Below are positions 10,775-20,562 of a DNA stretch of 64,000 bases, in pieces. Location of the stretch: positions 14,301,235-14,365,234 of the forward strand of contig OX442415.1 in NCBI GenBank assembly GCA_949361645.1, in the 5' to 3' direction. Below the pieces are notes generated by a model. That model did no database searches. It was not told where the DNA came from and worked only from the letters and a program-made list of their open reading frames with translations. Every line of letters starts with the position of its first letter. Positions within the stretch are counted from its first letter, which is position 1. The translations under genes and the position numbers were made by a program. Origin of the DNA: Spongilla lacustris (lineage: Eukaryota > Porifera > Demospongiae > Spongillida > Spongillidae).

Positions 10775-13700
10775 ATGTCTGTCGGGTTACCCAGAAGAAT
10801 TACTAAGGTCAGGAAGCAGCTCTCGCTAGCCTTAAGAATTTCACTCAAAACAATTGATTTCGATAGGCTAGTCGCTGTATTTTAGTTGAACCATGCTGTG
10901 TGTACTAGCCGAGTAGTACTAGTACCGATAAAGGCCGCACAAGCAACGGCAGAAATGTGTGGGGTTACGGTGTACGTTGTCTATGTGGTACTACCTTCTC
11001 CTTTCCATCATCTCAACCCTGGTCTCCCCTCACCTCCCTCCCCACCCCTATCTTCACCCCTCTCCTCTCCCACCCTTCACTGTTCCTCACCTTTCCGCTC
11101 CCTTCCCCTTCTTTCTAGGAGACCCAGCGACTGGTGCAGGAGCCAGTACCGGGGATCAGTGCTATCCCTGATGAGCAGAATGCGAGGTACTTCCATGTGG
11201 AAGTGGACGGACCTAAAGATGTGAGTGTGGTAACACACCAGACACCCCACACACACAACACACACCAGACACATGCACACATACACCACACACATAATAC
11301 ACCACACACAACACACACATAATACACCACACACATGCACACACACATACATACACCACAGACATGCACACACACATACATACACCACACACATAACACA
11401 CCACACACATAACACACCACACACATGCACACACACATGCACACATACATACACAACACACAACACATACACATGCACACATGTTAAAGCGAGCATGTCA
11501 GTGGGGGAGGAAGAGGGGGAGGTAGGGAAGGAGGGCAAGGGGAGAAGGAGGGCAGAGGGAGGAAGAGGGTGTGTAGAATGAAGGTGGCTGACCACGTGTG
11601 GGTGCCAATGTATTGGCACTTCCACACACCTCACACATATATATGCACGTTGGATCAATTGATGCGTGTCACATGTACTTCAGTGGCCCTACATTGTATG
11701 CTACATGCACATTAATTGTTATCATAGGAAGCCAGTGGAGTGAGGGTTAAATATGCCAGTGGAGTGAGGGTTAAATATGCCAGTGGAGTGAGGGTTAAAT
11801 ATGCCAGTGGAGTGAGGGTTAAATATGCCAGTGGAGTGAGGGTTAAATATGACTGTGGAGGGAGGGTTAAATATGACTGTGGAGTGAGGGTTAAATATGC
11901 CAGTGGAGTGAGGGTTAAATATGACTGTGGAGTGAGGGTTATATATGACTGTGGAGTGAGGGTTAAATATGCCAGTGGAATGAGGGTTAAATATGCTGGT
12001 GGAGTGAGGGTTAAATATGCCAGTGGAGTGAGGGTTAAATATGCCAGTGGAGTGAGGGTTAAATATGCCAGTGGAGTGAGGGTTAAATATGCCAGTGGAG
12101 TGAGGGTTAAATATGCCGGTGGAGTGAGGGTTAAATATGCCAGTGGAGTGAGGGTTAAATATGCCGGTGGAGTGAGGGTTAAATATGCCAGTGGAGTGAG
12201 GGTTAAATATGCCAGTGGAGTGAGGGTTAAATATGCCAGTGGAGTGAGGGTTAAATATGCCAGTGGAGTGAGGGTTAAATATGCCAGTGGAGTGAGGGTT
12301 AAATATGCCAGTGGAGTGAGGGTTAAATATGCCGGTGGAGTGAGGGTTAAATATGTCAGTGGAGTGAGGGTTAAATATGTCAGTGGAGTGAGGGTTAAAT
12401 ATGCCAGTGGAGTGAGGGTTAAATATGCCAGTGGAGTGAGGGTTAAATATGCCAATGGAGTGAGGGTTAAATATGCCAGTGGAGTGAGGGTTAAATATGC
12501 CAGTGGAGTGAGGGTTAAATATGCCACAATAGGTTGAGGTTTAAATGTGCATATAATCATGATGTTAGCGCTCATCACTCGTTATATGTACAATGAAACG
12601 TGAAACTTGCTAGCTAGGTGATGTGTGTCACAATACAAAATGCCCTAGGCTGCAGCCTGTGCTACTTCATTTATAGCACACAAGAGTCAAAATTCTCTAT
12701 TGTGGGAGGGGAAAAAAATTATATTATTTCACTTTCATGTGTACAACCAAATAAATGTTTACATTATGCACACATCACAACACACATGATACATGTATGA
12801 ATAACACAAACAACCAAACAATTATTTGTTGTTGTACCATCCACCTGGTATAGTGCAGGTGTGTTATTGGTTTCCTGGGAAGTCCCAAGATATTTATGTT
12901 GTCGTTGGTTACAAGTTAGCGAATAACAACCACGCAAACAATGCACAAGTGGAGTACACACTCTTTGCCCTGGGGACATCATCAGCAGGTTCACCATAAT
13001 CCTTTTTTATATCCTGCTTTTGCTTGTGTCATGCTTTGCTCAAACCTATCTGCCTTTCTCTTCATGCTTTGAATTCTTTTAGATGCACACGTGATAGGTG
13101 GTGCGATCGTGTGTTTATGTATGTGTTACATGGATTTATATACGTGTATATGTACGTGTGTGCATGTGCTTATTATGTGTGATGTGTGTACACATGTACC
13201 TCCTCCCCCTCCCCACACATACACACATGTACCTCCTCCCCTCCCCACACATACACACATGTACCTCCTCCCCCTCCCCACACATGTACCTCCTCCCCCT
13301 CCCCACACATACACACATGTACCTCCTCCCCCTCCCCACACATATACACATGTACCTCCTCCCCCTCCCCACACATGTACCTCCTCCCCTCCCCACAGTC
13401 GGCATACGAGGGGGGCAGGTTCACCCTGGAGCTCTTCCTCCCTGATGAGTACCCCATGGCCCCTCCCAAGGTGCGCTTCATGACCAAGATCTTCCATCCC
13501 AATGTTGACAAGCTGGGCAGGATATGCCTGGACATCTTGAAAGGTGTGTGTGCCCCCTAAGCCATTTGGGGTAACCATAGCAATGAGCAATATGGCGGTG
13601 TCTTCCCCCCCCCCCCCCCCACCATGCAGACAAGTGGAGCCCCGCCCTTCAAATAAGGACGGTTCTTCTCTCTATCCAGGCCCTCCTCAGCGCCCCTAAC

Positions 13701-14101
13701 CCCGATGACCCTCTAGCCAACGATGTGGCAGAGGAATGGAAGACCAATGAGGCTAAGGCCATTGAAAGAGGTGATGGGATGGGGTGATGATGTCACATGA
13801 TGGGAGGGGTGATGATGTCACATGATGGGAGGGGTGATGATGTCACATGATGGGAGGGGTGATGATGTCACATGATGGGAGGGGTGATGATGTCACATGA
13901 TGGGAGGGGTGATGATGTCACATGATGGGAGGGGTAATGATGTCACATGATGGGAGGGTGATGTCACGTGAGAAGGTGATGATAACATTTGGCTTGCCAA
14001 TGGGTATATGTGATGTCCATATCTTTGGTAACTACTTTTGTCACTTTAACCCCTTAGCACGCCAGTGGACCAGACAATACGCCGCCCGGATCATAACCTA
14101 A
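10775..14101 (+). CDS. UBE2N: ubiquitin-conjugating enzyme E2 N (Ubc13), five exons
   Basis: Exons: 10775-10807, 11119-11220, 13399-13543, 13630-13770 and 14058-14101. They join in frame to 154 residues (human protein 152). Exon 1 gives [11 protein letters not shown] and exon 2 starts [13 protein letters not shown]. Exon 3 carries the HPN motif and the catalytic Cys in GRICLDILK. Exon 4 encodes [20 protein letters not shown], and exon 5 ends [14 protein letters not shown]. Ubc13 pairs with a UEV partner (MMS2/UEV1) to build Lys63-linked ubiquitin chains in DNA-damage tolerance and innate signalling. Introns have GT-AG ends. Intron 2 (2.2 kb) holds a CA/CACACA tract, a 24-bp minisatellite and a CT-rich repeat reaching the acceptor of exon 3. 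Intron 4 has a 25-bp minisatellite. The gene appears intact and is convergent with ELP4, with about 220 bp between stops. Confidence 0.93.
11227..11480. repeat. CA-rich microsatellite in UBE2N intron 2
   Basis: ACACAC repeats mixed with ATGCACACACAC and CATAATACACCA units. They give spurious His/Thr- and Cys/Val-rich open frames on both strands. Confidence 0.9.
11730..12530. repeat. 24-bp minisatellite in UBE2N intron 2, about 33 copies
   Basis: The unit is GCCAGTGGAGTGAGGGTTAA plus ATAT (24 bp), repeated about 33 times with a few point variants (for example GACTGT or GCCGGT in place of GCCAGT). Because the period is a multiple of three and lacks stops in one frame on each strand, both strands have an open frame of over 260 codons. 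These frames are not coding. Confidence 0.95.
13190..13397. repeat. CT/CA-rich minisatellite before UBE2N exon 3
   Basis: Repeats of ATGTACCTCCTCCCCCTCCC followed by ACACATACACAC, some copies lacking the CACACATA part. The array supplies the polypyrimidine tract and ends at the CCCCACAG acceptor at 13398. Confidence 0.9.
13787..13965. repeat. 25-bp minisatellite in UBE2N intron 4
   Basis: About seven copies of a unit reading GATGATGTCACATGATGGGA plus GGGGT. Each copy contains a TGATGTCA (CRE-like) octamer. Any regulatory role is unknown. Confidence 0.9.
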
Positions 14102-14321
14102 GCACCACACATGCACACGCACACAAGCACACTCACACTGGCATGCGCTCAAATGGAACAGCTAACACACCCGCATAATGAATGTGTTGTACAGTTGGAC
14201 ATTTTCATGGTACTATTATTTTCCTTTATTTTTTTTCATTTTGTGTGGCGTATGTGCAATGGTGGTAAATCAAGAGGGAAAGCCTGTGGGGGAGGTGTGG
14301 TCATGATTTGTATGTTAATGT

Positions 14322-14929
14322 TTAGAAGTCCACATTGTGTTTCTGACTGATGGTGTGAGCGTTGCTATGGGTTGTCTGGTGACAGCCATCTTGCTGTGCC
14401 CTGTTGGCGGTGCCGGAGAGGTCTGGGGGAAGGTGGAGCTTCTGGGAGGATGGAGGGAATAAGTCATATAAGTTAGCACACAGGTACCTCCACTTAAATT
14501 ACCTCGATGGTGAACTTCTTTCGCTTCAGCTTGAAGGCAAGGTTAAGTGTGTCAGGAAGGTGGCAGGTGAGTGAGTTCAGCCTTGGCAGCTTGATGAGAT
14601 GGAACAGTCCTGCAATGAGGGGGGAGGGGCCCCACTGCAACTACTAGTTTCTAACAGCCTCCCAAACCCAAAAATGAGACTACATCTACATGTACATGCA
14701 TGAATGTATGAGGCAGCTAGGGCCCACACCAGCATATTACTGTAACTACTAGTTTATTAATAATCATCAACCCAGTGTGAGGTAATTGAAACATCTTCCA
14801 CTGATTAGAATAGGGCCTGGGACTTAAGGCTATGACGGTCTTAAGAAGGGCTTAGAATTGTTGTCCTGGTATAATATATGTGTGTGTCTGCGTGCATGCA
14901 AGTGCGTGTGTGTGCGTGTGTGTGTGTGT

Positions 14930-15014
<85 letters not shown>

Positions 15015-15094
15015 ATACTCACCATGGTACTCCCGGTACAGAGGGCTATGCTCCTTCTCTGACCCAGCAAATGACTCCAGCCTGACCACAGCAT
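14322..15094 (-). CDS. ELP4: Elongator subunit ELP4, C-terminal exons only
   Basis: Three minus-strand exons join in frame: 15094-15023 (5' side lost in the N gap), 14609-14503 and 14441-14322 with stop. They encode RLESFAGSEKEHSPLYREYHG, then LFHLIKLPRLNSL...FKLKRKKFTIE, then [11 protein letters not shown] and the terminal HNVDF. This matches the end of animal ELP4/PAXNEB, which has the [30 protein letters not shown] and C-terminal LDF blocks. ELP4 forms the ELP4-5-6 RecA-like hexamer of Elongator, acting in wobble-uridine modification of tRNAs. Introns are GT-AG and the intron at 14610-15022 contains a long GT run. The N-terminal part should lie at higher coordinates but is not seen beyond the gap. 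Confidence 0.88.
14877..15012. repeat. (GT)n microsatellite in ELP4 intron
   Basis: Nearly pure GT run on the plus strand, just next to the donor of the ELP4 exon. Confidence 0.95.
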
Positions 15095-15294
15095 NNNNNN
15101 NNNNNNNNNNNNNNNNNNNNNNNNNNNNNNNNNNNNNNNNNNNNNNNNNNNNNNNNNNNNNNNNNNNNNNNNNNNNNNNNNNNNNNNNNNNNNNNNNNNN
15201 NNNNNNNNNNNNNNNNNNNNNNNNNNNNNNNNNNNNNNNNNNNNNNNNNNNNNNNNNNNNNNNNNNNNNNNNNNNNNNNNNNNNNNNNNNNNNN
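15095..15294. other. assembly gap (200 N)
   Basis: Exactly 200 undetermined bases. ELP4 (minus) and the FGD-type gene (plus) are both cut off at or near this gap with their 5' parts missing. Confidence 1.
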
Positions 15295-15414
15295 ACTCCA
15301 AAATCTCCCATGGTTCCACATGACTTATCTGCATATGTATATGTACACCCCTCCCCCCTCCCTCTCCCTCCCCCTCCCTCCCTCCCCCTCCCTCCCCCTC
15401 CCTCTCCTCTGCAG

Positions 15415-18400
15415 GCAATCAAAAATGCCATTAAAGAGAACTGTGAGATGGAAGCCAACAAAGCCATAATCCGAGCCAAAAGCTTTAGTGTATGTTGTCC
15501 TCTTCTCCCTCCCCCTCCTCCTCTTCTCCCTCCCCCTTTCACCTCCCTCCTCCCCATGTAGAAGGCAGGCAGGAAGGATTCAGAGCTGGGGCGGCTTGCA
15601 CCAGCATGGCTGCCTGACAACTCAGTGAGCATGTGCCAGAATTGCAGTGACCACTTCACACTAACCAAGAGAAGACATCACTGCAGGGCGTGTGGTCTGG
15701 TGAGCTGCTGCCCCTCCGCTCCCCTCCCCTCCCCTCCCCTCCCCTCCCCTCCCCTCCCCTCCCCTCCCCTCCCCTCCCCTCCCCTCCCCTCCCCTCCCCT
15801 CCGTTCTCTTCACAACTTTGTATTTCACTGTCGTATTAAGCATATACCATGTCAAGATGGTCATCACCTCTCTTCTGTGTCCCCCTCCCTCTCCCTGAGG
15901 TGCTTCAATAGGAATATCAGCTGCCATTTGTACTTTTGTGCCATTTCATGGTAACCATGGAGACATTAGCCCCCATAGCATACATATTGCATCTACATCA
16001 GGGGGCGTGGCATCATCACAGCTGGAGTGCGTATCGTACATGTATGCTGCATGTGATCACATGCGTACATGTGATCAGATGCGTACATGTAACAATCTCA
16101 TACATGTACTTCACCTGAAAGATCTGTTGTGTTGCAATACAGAAATGAATCTGAATCTTCTTAGTGCAATCACAATATTGACTAGTTTTATATTTGCAGA
16201 CATTGTATTGTAATATAAATCTGTTTCTTCTTGATTCAAGAGGGTCTTGAATAGTATTCACACATTTTATTTTAAAATTAAACAGCCATATAATTTAATC
16301 AAACTCAATGATGTGAAAACAGGATTTGTTCATCAGGTGGCAGATTAGGTGATAGATATGAGCACTGCAGCTCTACAAGTGTACATTAATGTCCATGGCT
16401 TTATGCGTGGTATACTGCACACAGATCTTCTGTGCAGAGTGTGCTGGTTATGTCATCAACCTCACGTATTTGGACAACAAGCCAGGACGTGTGTGCCACA
16501 GCTGTTGCACCAAGCTGAAAGGAGGTGAGGGTGGTGAGGGTGGGTGTGGTGAGGGTGGAGGGGGTGGGTGTGGTGAGGGTGGAGGGGGTGGGTGTGGTGA
16601 GGGTGGAGGGTGGGTGTGATGAGGGTCCTGTGTTGTGTATGTACATCCTTCCTCTTCATTCCCTGGCCACTACCCCTCCCCATCCCTTCCCCGGCCCCTC
16701 CTCCCCTCTCCATCCCTTCCCTCGCCCCTCCTCCCCTCTCCATTCCTTCCCTCGCCCCTCCTCCCCTCTCCATCCCTTTCCCGGCCCCTCCTCCCCTCTC
16801 CATCACTCCTCTTCACCTTCATTGATGTGAATACCCCCACACCCCCATACCCCCACACCCCCATACCCCCACACCCCTCCCCCCCTCCACCAGATGCTGC
16901 CCCAGAGGCCACCCTGCTCTCCCCCCTCAAGCGCAAGAAGAAAGTATCGGAGAAGCAGCTGGCTATGCCCGCCGTGCTCACAGAGGTAAAGGCAAGGGAC
17001 CGCTCGGCACAGATCAGCGGCTACCTGTTCACACACAAGTCCAGGACCAAGAGGTGGAAGAGAAGGTGGTATGTGGTCTACAACCTGGTGCTCTACGAGT
17101 TTGTGAGGCACGAGGTAGGTGCTGTGTAGGTGTGTGTGGGTGCTGCTGTGTAGGTGTGTGTGTGGGTGCTGTGTAGGTGTGTATGTGGGTGCTGTCTAGG
17201 TGTGTGTGTGGGTGCTGTGTACATGTAGGTGTGTGTAGGTGTGTGTGTATGTGGGTGCTGTGTAGGTGCTGTGTAGGTGTGTGTGTGGGTGCTGTGTACA
17301 TGTAGGTGTGTGTAGGTGTGTGTGTATGTGGGTGCTGTGTAGGTGCTGTGTAGGTGTGTGTGGGGGTGCTGTGTACATGTACATGTAGGTGTGTGGGTGT
17401 TAGCGTGTGTGGGTATGGATCATATGCATGATGTGCGTCTTGCTGATCGATTTAGTGTCGGGTCATGTGACGTGGTAATGTACTGTTGTGATTTGAGGTC
17501 CTCAATGTCATGTCACAAAACGTGAAAATCATGGGGGACCCCTGATACAATGTAACACATAGGAACTCGCGTGTCGTTTGACGCTAGAAGTTGAGGGCTG
17601 CGAAGAATTTATATACTAGCCACAACATTTTATATGCCACCTTTGGTGCCTTGGAGTAAGTGTACTAAGCCCCTCACGGAAAAAGAAATGGCTCTTGTTT
17701 AAACGAGTGTATTACCGTAAAGTGTGTGCTGTTCTTCAAAATATTGTTAAAGTGCCATTTCTTTGAAACAGGTAAGTAAACAGCATTAATGACAATACGC
17801 TTGTTTTTAGACACCAGCCATTTTTGCGGGGGGTGTGTAGTACACATACTCTACAGCAGTAAATGTGGTCGTACTCGTGTTGTATGTGTGATGTGTCATG
17901 AAGTGATCTATCCATCATGTGATGCATAGTGTAGGTATCACGTGATACACAAGGGTGCTCCACAGTCAAAGAAAGTCAATTATAAATTAGCAAATAAATG
18001 CTGACATAAACAATCTAAATATCCAATGAACTGAAATTAAAATTAATTACTACATGTACTTAATGACAACACCTAATTAAAAGTATAGGCTCCCAAAGTT
18101 TAATAATTTCAACTTCTCACTAAATCAAGATACAACGACCACTCATTTCAAGTTAATAATATTGGTGTTAATAAATGTAGGGTAGGTTGAATAGGTTAGT
18201 TTAAAGCTACTAACTGTCTTTTATTAAAACTACTTCTGTTTATCAAAACTGAAATCTAAAATTTTCGCTGCATGTAATTTCGGAGGTTTTTTTTTGTAAT
18301 TCACCAGAATGTTGCTAGAATTATTAAAAATAATTAACTGCTTCCGATTTATTTATTGACAATTTTACTTGATTGTGGGAACTGGTGTTGATGATAACCC

Positions 18401-19196
18401 TGTGCTGTGTGATAACCCCATGCTGTGGGATAACCCCATGCTGTGTGATAACCCCATGCTGTGTGATAACCCCATGCTGTGTGATAACCCCATGCTGTGT
18501 GATAACCCCATGCTGTGTGATAACCCCATGCTGCCCCATCCTGTAGGATGTGGTAGCAAAGAAGACCATCACACTACCAAGCTACAAGGTCATAGCCCCT
18601 TCTGAGGTAGGTGGTGGGGTATGTGATGGAGGAGGGAATATGTGAAAGGAGGAGGGGGTATGTGATGGAGGAGGGGGTATGTGATGGAGGAGGGGGTATG
18701 TGATGGCAGTACTCCGAGATGTGGATATGTCATAGGGCAAGGAGGACACACTGATCTTCAGCCTCAAACATCCCGGGACAACAGAGTTTTATTTCAAGGC
18801 TGAGAACATAGAGCAGCTTAAGAGGCAAGCCACTCCCCCTATCCTCCCCCTTCCCCTACCCTACCCTATCCTCCCCTACCCTCCACCTACCCTACTCTAT
18901 CCTCTCCCTACCTCCCCTATCCTTTCTCTCACTCATTGCCACACCCCTCTCTTCTCCTCCATCACCATGATGCTACCCAGGTGGTGTGAAGTACTCAACA
19001 TGGCCGTACAGGGGGACTGCGGAGGTAATGTACCTCCTGGGGAATGACTGGAACTACTTATGTGCTCATGAATTATTTTTTCTTTGTATTTTGATGTCCT
19101 GTGTTCTGTTTGTGTGCATCTTGTGTAACAGTTTGTAGCCTGGAAAGAAAGAACGACGTCATCAGGCAATACCGCACCTCGGCCATTGAAGAGTAA
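15415..19196 (+). CDS. FGD-type FYVE/PH protein, C-terminal eight exons
   Basis: Exons: 15415-15489, 15562-15699, 16425-16524, 16894-17114, 18547-18606, 18736-18824, 18981-19024 and 19132-19196, all in frame, ending RTSAIEE. Order of parts: the last helix of a first PH domain ([17 protein letters not shown]), a FYVE zinc finger with [13 protein letters not shown] and GRVCHSCC, a basic linker (KRKKKVSEK), then a second PH domain ([20 protein letters not shown] ... WCEVLN). This order matches FGD1-6, Cdc42 guanine-nucleotide exchange factors whose FYVE and PH domains bind phosphoinositides. The RhoGEF domain and most of PH1 should lie upstream but are missing at the gap. The intron between exons 6 and 7 starts AG/GCAAGC, a GC-AG intron. 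The others are GT-AG. Confidence 0.88.
15714..15802. repeat. (CCCCT)n in FGD-type intron
   Basis: About 17 perfect CCCCT pentamers starting some 15 bases after the donor of the first FYVE exon. Confidence 0.95.
15803..16424. other. FGD-type intron, no other feature
   Basis: Intron sequence between the two FYVE exons. It includes several ACATGTA/TGCGTACATG motifs and an AT-rich part, with no separate gene seen. Confidence 0.6.
16525..16892. repeat. G-rich and C-rich tandem repeats in FGD-type intron
   Basis: First GGTGAGGGTGGAGGGGGTGG units (16525-16618), then CCCTCCCCATCCCTTCCC-type units (16670-16800), then ACCCCCATACCCCC units up to the acceptor at 16893. Confidence 0.85.
17115..17405. 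repeat. GT-rich minisatellite in FGD-type intron
   Basis: Repeats of GGTGCTGTGTAGGTGTGTGT with inserts of ACATGTAGGTGTGT, starting directly at the donor of the PH exon. Confidence 0.9.
17406..18391. other. FGD-type intron, no other feature
   Basis: Single-copy, AT-rich intron sequence. No gene or repeat was recognised. Confidence 0.6.
18392..18535. repeat. 18-bp minisatellite before a PH exon
   Basis: Eight or so copies of GATAACCCCATGCTGTGT with few changes, ending about 12 bases before the acceptor of exon 18547-18606. Confidence 0.93.
18607..18706. repeat. GGAGGAGGGGGTATGTGAT repeats in FGD-type intron
   Basis: About five imperfect copies of a 19-bp purine-rich unit directly after the donor at 18606. 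Confidence 0.85.
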
Positions 19197-19336
19197 ATCA
19201 CAAGCCGTTACATACATTTGGGTCTGGGTACGAGACTAAATATATTTCTTCCACCCGCCATTTTAATTCTAGCAATTAAGCATGCGCAGGAATGAATCGT
19301 CTTCAAACGTTTGGGACCGGAGCGTAAGCGTAAAGA

Positions 19337-19968
19337 ATGGCCTCGCAGCTGAATCTTAAAGCCGGACCTTCGGAGGAACGGTAAGAACCATGCCATGCAT
19401 GCACGTGACAGAAATGCCATTGCGCCCTTTGGCGATAGTTAGAATTACTTTTTTTTTTTTTTTTAATTATGGACCTACATCTATGGTGAATCAAGATAGA
19501 CTTCACTTAAGCGCTTTGCGGCCCCTTTACAAAATTCCTGTCAGTGTATCCGCCCATACTGATCATGATAGTTATGCAGCTAACAGGGATTTTTATTAAG
19601 CTAGGGGGTACCGCAAAGCGCTGAAGTGAAATCTACCATTAGCATACATGTAGGTCCATAATTTATTTCAAGGTCTGTTTAGCGCACTTCTGCCAGATGG
19701 CAGCTATAGGTCTTGCTCCGCGGCCGGTCCCGAAGTTGAAAAGGGCTCAGTGCAATGATGTCCTCGCGTGCCAAATTTGTCCATTATCTCGCCCTGCAGC
19801 TGCGGCCTTCGACCTTTTAAGATCATTCAGCCAATATTAAGGGAGTTGGATCTCAGGGTTTACAGCCGAGAACTGAAGCTGAGGGGGCCGGGAAAAGGAA
19901 AACACAGGAAGAATGATGATGCCTGTAATGCTAGGGGATGGTCTCAGTTGCATCCCTGTAGTAGTTGA
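19337..19968 (+). CDS. speculative two-exon small gene
   Basis: A GC-rich ATG at 19337 gives MASQLNLKAGPSEER up to a donor GTAAGA at 19381. An acceptor CTGCAG ending at 19799 followed by sequence from 19800 keeps the frame (CGLRPFKIIQPILRELDLR ... a basic GPGKGKHRKND part) to a stop at 19966-19968. The intron contains a hairpin MITE. I recognise no family, and only the splice sites and base composition speak for it. It lies 140 bp after the FGD-type stop. Confidence 0.22.
19465..19663. mobile_element. about 200-bp hairpin MITE
   Basis: Inverted ends starting AATTATGGACCTACAT extend about 55 bp inward with some mismatches, both arms reaching a GCGCTTTGCGG block. A run of 16 or more T lies directly left of it. 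Non-coding. Confidence 0.75.
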
Positions 19969-20490
19969 AACTTATGGTGGATGGGGCCGTTAAAGCAGAT
20001 TACTATATTATAGGCCTCCACAGCAGACAACCATCTGCAACAGCGTATGTCAATTGTGCTAATGAGGCAAAATGCTCAGGCGTTGCTGGCCCACGCAGCT
20101 TTGCCTGCCAGCTGTAGTTTATTATTGGTCATCAGTTAATCCCGTTGATGTCACTTGATGATAAGATTTGCTCGGATAAGAGGTTTACATTATTGCACTT
20201 GTATCTTCGTCACGCGGCAGTGTAAACGATTATGCGGAAGCACTAGAACCAACAAGTTTGGACTTACTGCCGAGTTGTACTGATTAGTTTTATTATTTTC
20301 GAAATGGGAGTTATGCTTGACACAAACTTCAATCATTGGCTAATAGTTTACGAGTCACGACACATGCAGAAGTCAAATATGAGTGAAACAAGACATTAAA
20401 ATAAAATTGGTGATGTAGGATTTGTAGATAGCAAAAAAAAAAAGTAAGGAATTAAACTTAATTATGCATTCGTTAAATTAATTTATTTAT
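19969..20490. other. no gene recognised
   Basis: Single-copy, AT-rich sequence between the possible small gene and the retrotransposon target site. Nothing was identified. Confidence 0.5.
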
Positions 20491-20562
20491 TTTGGGGTAT
20501 GTAATTATATATACAATATAAGCTCATACACACAACACTTGCTATATATAAACACACTACAG

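Noticed and set aside
11712..12578. 288-codon and 265-codon open frames on opposite strands
   Set aside because: Both follow from the 24-bp repeat with a period divisible by three. The region is a UBE2N intron.
14841..15668. Open frames running through the N gap
   Set aside because: They depend on the undetermined bases and GT/CA repeats. Only the ELP4 exon part (15023-15094) is real.
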